A stretch of DNA of 64,000 nt from Gemmatimonadota bacterium (GTDB taxonomy: Bacteria; Gemmatimonadota; Gemmatimonadetes; Longimicrobiales; Gaopeijiaceae), in NCBI GenBank assembly GCA_022571515.1, contig JACZXQ010000011.1, positions 1-64,000 of the forward strand. Reading direction: 5' to 3'. Made by a program: the position numbers and the translations under genes. This document shows, in pieces, positions 7,488 to 16,706 of the stretch. Under the pieces are notes generated by a model. That model was not told where the DNA came from. It did no database searches and saw nothing but the letters and a program-made list of their open reading frames with translations. Numbering within the stretch: position 1 is the stretch's first letter; each line of letters opens with the position of its first letter.

Positions 7488-8849
7488 ATGCCCCATCCTC
7501 AGACTGACATCCAAGCCCCAGCGCCAGCACTCGAGCAACCTCTCACCTGGCTCGATGCCCCGACCCGTTTCGGCGGGCTATCGAAGTTTCTTCGCATAAA
7601 GCGCCCATCTCACCTGGCCTTCTGGATCCTCTTTGCTGGGATGGCCGCCTGCATAGTCTCCATTCGGATATCCAATGTGTTCAGCTACCATCCTGTCTTC
7701 GCGGCATACGGGGCCGTAGTTGGAGCGCTTATCATTGCCCGCTATGTGTTCTTTGCGTTGTACAACCCCCCCCTTCTAGCGCCTGACGTTTACCAGCCCG
7801 AGGTTGCTGCGATTATTCCTGCCAAGAATGAATCCATGGGGATATACGCGACGGCACGCTCTCTTGCGGAGCAGGACTATCCCAGCGAAAAGTTGACAGT
7901 GGTCCTGGTCAACGATGGAAGCACCGACGACACCGGCTACTGGATGGATCGCGCAGCCACCGACTTCGGCTTCAAGGTCATCCATCTGGCCGAGAACAAA
8001 GGCAAAAGGATCGCGATTGCAGAAGGGATGAAGGTGCACGATGCCGAAGTCACTGCCTTGATCGATAGCGACGTACAGCTTGATCGCGATGCGCTTCGAG
8101 AGATCCTGCGGGGCTTTTACTCTCCGCGGATCGCAGCTATCTGTGGACACACGGATGTCCAAAACGCTGACGTCAATTGGCTGACGAAAATGCAGGCACA
8201 ACAGTACTTCATCGCGTTCAGAACCTTTCGAGCGCTCGAAGGTCATTTCCGCAGTGTCATCTGCTGCTCTGGAGCATTCAGCGTATACCGCACGAGTGTG
8301 CTCAGGGGAATCATGAAGCAGTGGCTGAGCCAGACCTTCTTGGGGGTGAAGCGGACCTTCGGAGATGATCGAGGCCTGACCAACCTGGTCCTGCGAGAGG
8401 GCCTCGAGACGATCTATGTACCTCTTGCCAGGGCGAGCACGATCGTGCCTGAGACGCTCTCCAGGTACATGGCGCAACAGGTACGATGGCGGCGATCTTT
8501 CATCATCGAAGCTATCATCGGTGTCAGGCACATGTGGAGGAGACCCTTGGGGGCCGCAATGGCGTTCTATGCTCTTCTTCTGGTGACCTCGATGGCTCCC
8601 TTCATAGTGGGATACTTTCTCGTGATCGGCCCGCTCACTGGGCACGTAAATCCAGTCGGCTATTTGATCGGCCTGTGCCTTATCGTGATGCTGCACCAGA
8701 CCTTCTACTGGGCGTTCCAGCTGCCACCTGCCAAGAAGGTGGGTTTTCTGGCGTTGATGCCGATGCTGCCCATGTGGATCGTGGCGTCGTTGCTCATGTT
8801 GCCTTGGGCTATGCTCACACTCGGAACAAGAGGCTGGGGTACGCGCTAG
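7488..8849 (+). CDS. processive family-2 glycosyltransferase, hyaluronan-synthase-like
   Basis: This 453-residue inner-membrane enzyme would build an exported polysaccharide from UDP-sugars. Two N-terminal membrane helices (about 41-60 and 70-92) precede a GT2 domain: VAAIIPAKNES, VNDGSTDDT, LIDSDVQLD (metal-binding DxD, about 193-195), GDDRGLTN (catalytic acid region, about 292-295) and QQVRWRRS (about 330-334). At least four C-terminal helices form the channel. GDDR.LTN plus QQ.RW.RS is the hyaluronan synthase/NodC signature, but I cannot tell the sugar. It stands alone, without obvious partners, next to the IS. No strong ribosome-binding site precedes the ATG. Confidence 0.88.
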   Translation: MPHPQTDIQAPAPALEQPLTWLDAPTRFGGLSKFLRIKRPSHLAFWILFAGMAACIVSIRISNVFSYHPVFAAYGAVVGALIIARYVFFALYNPPLLAPDVYQPEVAAIIPAKNESMGIYATARSLAEQDYPSEKLTVVLVNDGSTDDTGYWMDRAATDFGFKVIHLAENKGKRIAIAEGMKVHDAEVTALIDSDVQLDRDALREILRGFYSPRIAAICGHTDVQNADVNWLTKMQAQQYFIAFRTFRALEGHFRSVICCSGAFSVYRTSVLRGIMKQWLSQTFLGVKRTFGDDRGLTNLVLREGLETIYVPLARASTIVPETLSRYMAQQVRWRRSFIIEAIIGVRHMWRRPLGAAMAFYALLLVTSMAPFIVGYFLVIGPLTGHVNPVGYLIGLCLIVMLHQTFYWAFQLPPAKKVGFLALMPMLPMWIVASLLMLPWAMLTLGTRGWGTR

Positions 8850-9550
8850 ATGGGATGTCGAGACGGCATTTCTTGGCGCAGAAAGACGACGTGCTAGCTG
8901 GAGGGTACTGCTGCCGCCTGGAGCTACCTCGGCTATGCGGAGCTGCACATAGGTGAGATAGGTGAGGCGACTCCGCCGCCTTGACCCCACCGCATCTCAT
9001 GAGTTCCGACGTTGCTGGCACCAAACCGATGGAATACTGGCGACTTCCTGGCGGGAAACGTGAGTGAAGTGACTGTGATCATAGAATCCGAGATCCAGCG
9101 CAAGCTCGGTCAAGTTGTCCTGCCCCTCATCACGCAGCCGCTCGAGCGCCGTCCGTACGCGCAGCAAAGGATAGAGAGGTGTGGAGGTGGGCCGACGCGG
9201 CCGGTACACGGGCCGGGAAGTAGCACAGTCGGGCAGTCGGGCCGGAGGCTGCCGGTATCGGTGTCTGGAGCTGTGTTCTGCCAGGGTCGCCATGGCGGAA
9301 CGTGCCCCGGACCCCAGGGCCTCGCCATGGTCGAACGCGTACCATGCCGACTATTATGGCACGCCTCGGGACGTACAAGCGCCGTCGAGGGAAATCGTGG
9401 CGATAGACCGCATTGACCGTAACGCGCCTCATGCTGGAGCACGTGTCGATGTAGTCCGCTCCTGGCGAGTCGCTTGCGCCAAACCCCCGAGCCACAGCAG
9501 CTTACGCCCCCCAGTTTTCTAACAAGAGGTCCCTGAGCCGAGGTAGTCTC
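8850..9550. other. intergenic region with one regulator fragment
   Basis: Apart from the AraC-type fragment at 8997-9168 I see no credible gene in these 701 bases. A long minus-strand frame that crosses it into the next gene is a codon-bias shadow. The last 60 bases carry the start signals of the VPS10-like gene. Confidence 0.55.
8997..9168 (-). pseudogene. AraC-type HTH domain fragment
   Basis: The minus strand encodes VRTALERLRDEGQDNLTELA, then LDLGFYDHSHFTHVSRQEV and an SIPSVW ending. This is the second helix-turn-helix of AraC-family regulators (usual form: ..LAl.lGF.d.SHFsR.FR...G.tPs.yR). The rest of the regulator is absent: upstream of about 9168 the frame loses similarity. Substitutions in the last helix (VSRQEVA for FRREFG) suggest decay. 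It is a dead remnant, probably of a gene deleted when the region was rearranged. Confidence 0.6.
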
Positions 9551-12500
9551 ATGCAGTCGCGATCCCCGTATCGTCCCTCGCATTCCGTTCTGGCCCTGGT
9601 CGTATTCTCGCTCCTCGCGGTAATGGCGGTCCCGCCCGCGGCTCACGCCCAGGACGGCGGGTCCTCTCTGGAGCAGGCGGTCGCGAACCTCGAGTGGCGC
9701 AACATCGGGCCGACCATCATGGGCGGCCGGGTGGCCGACCTCGCGGTGGTGGAGTCCAACCCCTCGATCTTCTACGTGGGCACTGCCACGGGCGGGGTGT
9801 GGAAGACGGTCAACCATGGTACCACCTTCGAGCCGATCTTCGACCACGCCGAGACATCCTCGGTGGGTGACGTGACCCTCGCGCCCTCGAATCCGAATAT
9901 CGTCTGGGTGGGGACCGGGGAGCCGCAGAACCGCCAGAGTTCCCCATGGGGGAGCGGCGTCTACAAGTCGATGGACGCGGGGCGTACCTGGAGCCACATG
10001 GGGCTCGCCGAGACGCACCACATCTCTCGGATCCGGGTCCACCCCAGAAACCCCGACATTGTGTACGTGGCGGCGGTCGGCCGCCTCTGGGGCAGTAACC
10101 CCGAGCGGGGCGTATACAAGACCACCGACGGTGGCGAGACGTGGGAGCTGGTTCTGTTCATCGACGAGCACACGGGCGCCATCGACCTGGTCATGGATCC
10201 CGGTGACCCGAACACGCTCTTCGCCGCCATGTACCAGCGGCAGCGCACAGGGTGGGGCTTCAATGGCGGCGGGCCGGGCAGCGGCATCTACCGCACCACC
10301 AACGGCGGCTCCTCCTGGACGGAGTTGACCAACGGCTTGCCCCAGGGCGACATGGGCCGCATCGGGCTCGACATCTACCGGGGCGACGGCAACCTGGTGT
10401 TCGCCATCGTGGAAGCCGACGCCCGCGCTGGGGGGCGGGGCGGCCGGGGCGGAGCAGGCGGCCGGGGTGGTGGTGGTGGTGAGCGTCAGACGGGGGTCTA
10501 CAAGTCGACGGACCGGGGCGAGACCTGGGAGCACGTCAGCACCACGAACAACCGGCCCATGTACTACAGCCAGATCCGCATCGATCCCAACGACCCCGAC
10601 CGCATCTACACCGGGGGATCGTCCCTCTACAAGTCCGTGGACGGCGGCAGGAACTTCACGGCGGACGCGGCGCGTAACGTGCACTCGGACCACCACGCCC
10701 TCTGGATCGACCCGGCCAACTCGGACCATTTGATCCTTGCCGGAGACGGCGGCGTCTCGATCAGCTGGGACCGGAGCGAGAGCTGGCGGCAGCTGCGTAA
10801 CATCCCCATCGCCCAGTTCTACGAGATCGGAGTGGACATGCGTGATCCGTACCACGTGTGCGGCGGCCTGCAGGACAACGGCTCGTGGTGCGCCCCGAGC
10901 GACACGTGGTCCAACAAGGGGATCCGCCCCCGCGACTGGTACAACGTGGGCAGCGGGGACGGGTTCTATACGGTGATGCACCCGACCAACCCGAACATCA
11001 TGCTCGCGGAGTCTCAGGGCGGAAACCTCACGCGCGTCGACTTGTTGACGGGTGAGCGGGCCAGGATTCGCCCCGTGGCGAGGCCTCAGGACGGCGAAAC
11101 CGAGCGGACTCTGCGCTGGAACTGGGACGCACCGGTTCTGATCTCGAAGCACGATCCCAATACGATCTACTTCGGCAGCAACATCCTGTTCAAGAGCACG
11201 GATCTGGGGCAGTCCTGGCGGGAAATCAGCGGCGACCTGACGCACGCGATCGACCGTGGTACGCTCGAGATCATGGGCGTCATGGGCGACAAGCCGATGA
11301 TGTCACCGCACGACGGCACGAGCTCGTACGGCAACCTCAAGACACTCGCCGAGTCGCCGATCAACCCCGAGGTGCTCTACACGGGGAGTGACGACGGTAA
11401 GGTCCATGTGACGCGGGACGGCGGCATCACGTGGACCGACCTCACGGACAACTTTCCGGGCCTGCCCGAGCGCACCTATGTGAGCCGACTCGTGGCGTCA
11501 CACGCGGACGAAAGCACCGTCTATGCCACGTTCGACGGACACCGGAACGACGACTTCGCGCCCCACGTGTACGTGAGCAACGACTTTGGGCAGAGCTGGC
11601 GGGCGATCGTGGACGGGCTCCCGCAGACCTCGGTGAACGTGATCGCGCAGCACCCGCGCAACCCCGACCTGCTTTTCGTGGGCAACGAGGTGGGCGTCTA
11701 TTTCTCGATCGAGGGGGGTGACGTCTGGACGCGCCTCAAGAGCAACCTGCCCACCGTACCCGTGGACGACATCGCGATCCAACCGCGAGAGAACGACCTG
11801 GTGCTCGGCACGCACGGCCGAGGCATCTACATCATGTCCGACATCACACCGCTCGAGCGGCTGACGGCCGACGTGCTGGCCTCGGAGTCACACCTGTTCC
11901 CAGTGCGGCGAGCCACGTCGTACAACGAGTACCGGCCGCAGGGGTGGACACCGGGGATCTACGTATCGCCCAACCCACCTCAGGGCGCCCTGATCCGCTA
12001 CTACCTGCGCGATGCGCTGACCGAGGCCGAAGTGATCGCCGAGGAGAGCGGCCCGAACGGCGACGGAGGCACGATCGCTCCGGTCGGTAGCGCGTCGGCA
12101 CAGATCACCATTCTGGACGGGAGCGGTGAGGTCGTCCGTGAGCTGGAGGGCCCGGGTGACGCGGGCATCCAACAGGTGCTCTGGGACCTGCGGTTCACTC
12201 CGCCGTACGAGGCCGTGGACCAGCAGGGTGGGGGCCGTGGGGGCGGTGGCGGGTTCCGCCGCGGACCGCCGCGCGGACCCAAGGTGCTTCCGGGCACCTA
12301 CACGGTGAGGCTCGAGGCGGCCGGCAACGTGCAGGAGACGAGCGTGGAGGTGCGCCTCGATCCGCGTGTGACGATCAGCCAGGCCGACCTGATGGCCCGC
12401 CAGGACCTGCTGATGAGCGCCTACCGGTTGGCCAAGCCGGCCTACGACGCGGGCCAGGCCGTGCAGCGGCTCACGCGCCAACTGGCCGACATGCGGTCGC

Positions 12501-12829
12501 TCCTGGACAGCGCCGGCTCGGCCCCGGAGGAGGTGACGCAGGCGGTCGACGAGGTGCGTGACGAGGTGCGCGAGCTGGGCCGTGATCTCAACCGGGGTCA
12601 GAGTGGGGCGCGCTCCATCGGCTCGGTCGAGGGTTCGACCTCGCGACCCAGCTCAGACCAGGAATGGCAACTCGAACAGGCATGGGAAGCGCTTCCCGAC
12701 CTGATCACGAGGATCAACACGCTGATCACCGAGCGCATCCCGGAGATCAACACACTCCTGAACGAGCACGGTATACGGCCCGATCCGGGTGAGCCGCTGA
12801 AGGTGCCCCGCCGGTCGGGCGGAAACTGA
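9551..12829 (+). CDS. exported VPS10/sortilin-like beta-propeller protein (first copy)
   Basis: This 1,092-residue secreted or periplasmic protein has a signal peptide at residues 1-33 (hydrophobic core, cut after AHA before QDGG). Residues about 45-760 are a chain of BNR/Asp-box style blades (GGVWKTVNHGTTFEP, GVYKSMDAGRTWS, GVYKTTDGGETWE, GVYKSTDRGETWE). This family is often called WD40/YVTN/BNR-like, VPS10 or 'glycosyl hydrolase'. Two glycine-rich low-complexity loops occur (near 10420-10490 and 12225-12270). The C-terminus has a beta domain (TYTVRLEAAGNVQETSVEVR) and a helical tail. GAGGT precedes the ATG. Role unknown; a sialidase-like hydrolase or a scaffold is possible. A second copy lies 0.5 kb downstream. 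Confidence 0.88.
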   Translation: MQSRSPYRPSHSVLALVVFSLLAVMAVPPAAHAQDGGSSLEQAVANLEWRNIGPTIMGGRVADLAVVESNPSIFYVGTATGGVWKTVNHGTTFEPIFDHAETSSVGDVTLAPSNPNIVWVGTGEPQNRQSSPWGSGVYKSMDAGRTWSHMGLAETHHISRIRVHPRNPDIVYVAAVGRLWGSNPERGVYKTTDGGETWELVLFIDEHTGAIDLVMDPGDPNTLFAAMYQRQRTGWGFNGGGPGSGIYRTTNGGSSWTELTNGLPQGDMGRIGLDIYRGDGNLVFAIVEADARAGGRGGRGGAGGRGGGGGERQTGVYKSTDRGETWEHVSTTNNRPMYYSQIRIDPNDPDRIYTGGSSLYKSVDGGRNFTADAARNVHSDHHALWIDPANSDHLILAGDGGVSISWDRSESWRQLRNIPIAQFYEIGVDMRDPYHVCGGLQDNGSWCAPSDTWSNKGIRPRDWYNVGSGDGFYTVMHPTNPNIMLAESQGGNLTRVDLLTGERARIRPVARPQDGETERTLRWNWDAPVLISKHDPNTIYFGSNILFKSTDLGQSWREISGDLTHAIDRGTLEIMGVMGDKPMMSPHDGTSSYGNLKTLAESPINPEVLYTGSDDGKVHVTRDGGITWTDLTDNFPGLPERTYVSRLVASHADESTVYATFDGHRNDDFAPHVYVSNDFGQSWRAIVDGLPQTSVNVIAQHPRNPDLLFVGNEVGVYFSIEGGDVWTRLKSNLPTVPVDDIAIQPRENDLVLGTHGRGIYIMSDITPLERLTADVLASESHLFPVRRATSYNEYRPQGWTPGIYVSPNPPQGALIRYYLRDALTEAEVIAEESGPNGDGGTIAPVGSASAQITILDGSGEVVRELEGPGDAGIQQVLWDLRFTPPYEAVDQQGGGRGGGGGFRRGPPRGPKVLPGTYTVRLEAAGNVQETSVEVRLDPRVTISQADLMARQDLLMSAYRLAKPAYDAGQAVQRLTRQLADMRSLLDSAGSAPEEVTQAVDEVRDEVRELGRDLNRGQSGARSIGSVEGSTSRPSSDQEWQLEQAWEALPDLITRINTLITERIPEINTLLNEHGIRPDPGEPLKVPRRSGGN

Positions 12830-12866
12830 AGGCGGAGGCGAGCCGGGTCTCGGGGCGGAGGGCTTG

Positions 12867-13046
12867 TTGACCGACGACGATGGTCGCGAAAGCACTGACG
12901 CAGAGCTGCGGCGGCCCAAGCAGGGGAGCATCCCTCCCGTGACAATGCTGTTCGTGGGGATTGGAGTGGGCTTCGCGGTGGCGGGCTGGTGGGGGCTGAT
13001 CTTCGGCGGCGCCATCGGGTTCTTCCTTTGGAGGTCGAGGGCCTGA
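12867..13046 (+). CDS. small two-helix membrane protein
   Basis: This 59-residue protein has a charged N-terminus and a hydrophobic stretch with a central Trp-Trp-Gly turn (PPVTMLFVGIGVGFAVAG, then WWGLIFGGAIGFFLW), ending in basic residues. The start is a TTG preceded by GGAGG. It follows the first VPS10-like gene by 37 bases and could be co-transcribed. The family is common as tiny hypothetical proteins; function unknown. Confidence 0.55.
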   Translation: MTDDDGRESTDAELRRPKQGSIPPVTMLFVGIGVGFAVAGWWGLIFGGAIGFFLWRSRA

Positions 13047-13249
13047 TCACGGCCACGAGCGAGGCCACGCTCTACTCCACGGCGGAGCCCTGCTTCCTCT
13101 GCTCATTCGCCATCCGGGAGGCAGGCCTCAGGCGCGTCGTGATCGGTGCGCCCACTCCCGACATCGGCGGCGTCGCGTCGCGCTACCCGATCCTGGTTGC
13201 GGACGACGTGGTGCGGTGGGGGCCGGCGCCCGAGGTGGTGTGGCTCTAG
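13040..13249 (+). pseudogene. C-terminal fragment of a nucleoside/cytidine deaminase-like protein
   Basis: This frame reads GLITATSEATLYSTAEPCFL, then CSFAIREAGLRRVVIGAPTP and a VVW.. ending. It matches the second half of deaminases of the TadA/GuaD type, including the zinc-binding PCxxC. The N-terminal half with the HAE zinc ligand and catalytic Glu is missing: the frame to the left is the small membrane gene in another phase. Without HAE it cannot be active. It is a truncated relic fused against the end of the preceding gene. Confidence 0.65.
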
Positions 13250-13357
13250 TGCGCAAAGCCGGCTTGCCCACAGCCTCGCCGGCACCGACCTTCGCAGTCC
13301 CCCGTGGTGCACGGCCGGAGTCGTGCCACGTGGCGCGTCCAACTCAGGAGGACTTAC

Positions 13358-16300
13358 ATGTTCGCCCCTCGCTCGTCCGTTGATCCGAGGCCGCTCGGCC
13401 CGTCCATGGTGCTGTCCGTTGCCCTCGCGCTGGCCAGTGTGCTTGCCCTGGCCGCACCGCTCCACGCGCAGGACGCCGCGGACGCCGCCGAAGCCATCCG
13501 TTCCGTCGTTTGGCGCCCCATCGGCCCGGCCAACATGGGCGGTCGCGTGAGCGACATCGACGGCGTTCCGGGCAACCCGAAGATCTTCTACGTGAGCGGC
13601 GCGGACGGCGGCATCTTCAGGACGCGCAACGCCGGCACCACGTTCGAGGCACTCTTCACGGACCAGCCCTCGTACTCCATCGGAGCGCTCACGGTCGCGC
13701 CCTCGGACCACAACGTGATCTGGGTGGGCACGGGCGAGGGCGACCCCAGGAACAGCACATCGTACGGCGACGGCGTCTATCGTTCGCTGGACGGCGGCGA
13801 CACGTGGACGCACCTGGGGCTCGGCGACACCGAGCGCATCAAGCGCATCGCGGTGGATCCGCGAGACCCGGACGTGGCGTTCGTGTGCGCGCTTGGGCAC
13901 GCATGGGGGCCCAACGAGGAGCGGGGCGTGTTCAAGACGGAGGACGGCGGCGGCACTTGGGAGCGGGTTCTCTACATCGACCAGGACACCGGCTGCTCGG
14001 ACCTGGACATGGACCTTTCCAACCCGCGCATCGTCTACGCCGGAATGTGGACGCACCGGCGTCGCCCGTGGCGTTTCGACGACGGCGGCAAGGAGACCGC
14101 CCTCTACCGCACCAAGGACGGCGGGGCCACGTGGGAGAAGCTCACGAACGGCCTTCCAAGTGGGCCTATGGCGCGCATCGGCGTCGCGGTCGCGCAGAGC
14201 GAGCCGTGGACGGTCTACTTGATCACCGAGGCCAAGGACGAGGGCACGCTGTTCCGGTCGGACGACGGCGGAGAGTCCTGGCGCATGGTGAACGACGACC
14301 CAAGCATCAACTTTCGGCCGTTCTACTACAGCGACATCCGCGTGGACCCATCCAACCCCGAGATCATCTTCTCGCTTTCGGGTGGACTCTCGAAGTCCAT
14401 GGACGGCGGGCGAACCTTTCAGCGCATCGGGCGTGGGGTGCACGGCGACCATCAGTCCATGTGGATCGACCCCGAAGACGGTGACCGGGTGCTCAGCGGG
14501 AGTGACGGAGGCTTCCAGGTCTCGTATGACGGCGGCGACAACTTCGACATCATCAACACCGTCACGCTGTCGCAGTTCTACCAGATCGACGTCGACGACC
14601 GCGACCCCTACTGGGTGTGCGGCGGCCTCCAGGACAACGGCAACTGGTGCGGACCCAGCAACTCGCTGCACTCGGCCGGCATCCTCAAGGACGACTGGTT
14701 CACGTACAGCGGGGGTGACGGCTTCTACAGCCAGTCGGTTCCCGGCCAGCCGCACCTGGTGTACTCGAACTCCCAGGGCGGCAACATCATGATCACGGAC
14801 ACGCGCACCGGGCAGACGCGGCGCATCCACCCGTACCCGAAAATCGTGGGCTCGGCGGGTGACGCGTTGATCAACCACCGCTACCGCTTCAACTGGGACG
14901 CACCGATCCACGTTTCGCCGCACGAACCCGGCACGGTGTACTGGGGCGGCAACGTGCTCTTCCGTAGCAGGGACTTCGGCTACTCGTGGGACGTGATCAG
15001 CCCCGACCTCACCACGGACGATCCCGAGAAGCAGCTCGACTCGGGAGGGGAGATCTACAACGACAACACGGCGGCCGAGTTCCACACCACCATCCTCACG
15101 ATCGCCGAGTCGCCGATCGAGCCGGGCGTGATCTGGGTGGGCACGGATGACGGGAACGTCCAACTCACGCGAGACGGCGGCGAATCCTGGACGCTGCTGA
15201 ACGATCGCATCCGGGGCCTCCCGGCTGAGACCTGGATCGCCAAGATCGAGGCCTCGCCTCACGATGCGGGCACCGCGTTCATCGCGGTGGATAATCATCG
15301 ACTCGATGACTTCACGCCGTACATCTTCAAGACCACGGACTACGGCCGGAGCTGGACCACGCTGAACGAGGGCCTGCCTCAGGACGACTACGTGAAGGTC
15401 GTGCGCCAGGATCCGAGGAACCCGAACCTGCTTTATGTCGGTATGGAGCGAGGTCTCCAGGCCTCGTGGGATGGGGGCCAAACGTGGGCGTCGATCCGCA
15501 ACGGCCTTCCGCCCGTCTCGATCCGCGACATCAAGGTGCACGGGCGCGACAACGATCTGATCATCGGGTCGCACGGACGCGGAGCATTCATCCTGGACGA
15601 CCTGACCCCGCTCCAGGAGCTCGGAACTGCCATGACCGACGGCCGGCGCCTGTTCCCCATCCGGCGCGCCACGCGCTGGCAGATCGCGCGCAAAGACGCC
15701 AGCCAGGGGCAACGCAGCTACAGCGCGCCCAACCCACCCAACGGCGCGTTGATCCAGTACTACGTATCGGAACGCCCCGACGAGCCGCTGTCGCTGTCCA
15801 TTACGGACGCGACCGGCGAGGCCATCCGCACGATCCGCATGCGAGACGTCGAGCCAGGCGTGAACCGCACGCTGTGGGACCTGCGCTATCAGGGTCCGGA
15901 CCCGATCCCCGGCCAGCCCGCAGGCGGACGGGGTGGCGGTGGGGGCCGAGGAGGCCGTGGTGGTGGTGGCGGTCCCAAGGTGCAGCCCGGCACCTACACC
16001 GCCACGTTGAGCGGCCAGGGATGGGAGCAGAGCCAGACGTTCGAGGTCCGCGGCGACCCGCGCATCGATATGTCGGAGGAGGACTTCCGCATCCAGTTCG
16101 AGGCGTTGATCGCGCTGCGCACGCTGTCGTCCGAGATGAACAACACCGTCGGCGCGGCCGAGAGCGTGATCACCCAGCTCGAACAGCTCAAGGAGACGCT
16201 GCCCGCCGGGCGGGGCTCGAACAGCGACCTGACCGAGGATATCGACGCGGCAATCCGGGAGATGACCGAGGTTCGGGACGCACAGCTCCGCCGTCCACCC

Positions 16301-16582
16301 CCGCGCATGGGCTACCGGCAGTTCCCCAGGGTGAGCGAGGAGATCCGCTCGCTGAACGGCGCGATCGGCGGCGTGGAGGCCCGGCCCACCGAGCCGCAGC
16401 TGCTGCGCGTGGACGAGATCACGCAGGAGGCCCGGGCCGCCATGGACGCGGTGCAGTTGATCCTGGACACGACGATCCGCGAGCTGAACGAGCGGCTGGG
16501 CGGCGACCCGCGCATTCGCGTGGACCTGGGGCGCAACCGCCGACGGGCGATCTCGCAGGAAGACCAAGGGCCCGGGGGCTGA
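13358..16582 (+). CDS. exported VPS10/sortilin-like beta-propeller protein (second copy)
   Basis: This 1,074-residue protein is a paralogue of the protein at 9551-12829, with the same layout. The signal peptide ends at LHAQDAA, then VVWRPIGPANMGGRVSDI opens the propeller. BNR-like blades are repeated (GVYRSLDGGDTWTH, GVFKTEDGGGTWE, LYRTKDGGATWEK). A VCGGLQDNGNWCG motif is shared with the first copy (VCGGLQDNGSWCA), as is a Gly/Arg-rich linker near 15925-15975. A C-terminal helical tail follows. I chose the ATG at 13358 because AGGAGG stands seven bases before it. Paired copies suggest duplication and divergence. Substrate unknown. Confidence 0.88.
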   Translation: MFAPRSSVDPRPLGPSMVLSVALALASVLALAAPLHAQDAADAAEAIRSVVWRPIGPANMGGRVSDIDGVPGNPKIFYVSGADGGIFRTRNAGTTFEALFTDQPSYSIGALTVAPSDHNVIWVGTGEGDPRNSTSYGDGVYRSLDGGDTWTHLGLGDTERIKRIAVDPRDPDVAFVCALGHAWGPNEERGVFKTEDGGGTWERVLYIDQDTGCSDLDMDLSNPRIVYAGMWTHRRRPWRFDDGGKETALYRTKDGGATWEKLTNGLPSGPMARIGVAVAQSEPWTVYLITEAKDEGTLFRSDDGGESWRMVNDDPSINFRPFYYSDIRVDPSNPEIIFSLSGGLSKSMDGGRTFQRIGRGVHGDHQSMWIDPEDGDRVLSGSDGGFQVSYDGGDNFDIINTVTLSQFYQIDVDDRDPYWVCGGLQDNGNWCGPSNSLHSAGILKDDWFTYSGGDGFYSQSVPGQPHLVYSNSQGGNIMITDTRTGQTRRIHPYPKIVGSAGDALINHRYRFNWDAPIHVSPHEPGTVYWGGNVLFRSRDFGYSWDVISPDLTTDDPEKQLDSGGEIYNDNTAAEFHTTILTIAESPIEPGVIWVGTDDGNVQLTRDGGESWTLLNDRIRGLPAETWIAKIEASPHDAGTAFIAVDNHRLDDFTPYIFKTTDYGRSWTTLNEGLPQDDYVKVVRQDPRNPNLLYVGMERGLQASWDGGQTWASIRNGLPPVSIRDIKVHGRDNDLIIGSHGRGAFILDDLTPLQELGTAMTDGRRLFPIRRATRWQIARKDASQGQRSYSAPNPPNGALIQYYVSERPDEPLSLSITDATGEAIRTIRMRDVEPGVNRTLWDLRYQGPDPIPGQPAGGRGGGGGRGGRGGGGGPKVQPGTYTATLSGQGWEQSQTFEVRGDPRIDMSEEDFRIQFEALIALRTLSSEMNNTVGAAESVITQLEQLKETLPAGRGSNSDLTEDIDAAIREMTEVRDAQLRRPPPRMGYRQFPRVSEEIRSLNGAIGGVEARPTEPQLLRVDEITQEARAAMDAVQLILDTTIRELNERLGGDPRIRVDLGRNRRRAISQEDQGPGG

Positions 16583-16706
16583 TGGTTGGGAGTCGTCTCG
16601 ACTCGGATGCGCCATGAGGTAGTAGGTGCTTCCGGATCGTTCCGGGGTATGACGGACGAGGAGTTCGCGCGCATTCTCCAGCGAGCAGCAGAACCGCAAG
16701 ACCGAG

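Noticed and set aside
9110-11245. Long minus-strand open frame opposite the first propeller gene
   Set aside because: Same codon-bias shadow; no start signals and no recognisable domain.
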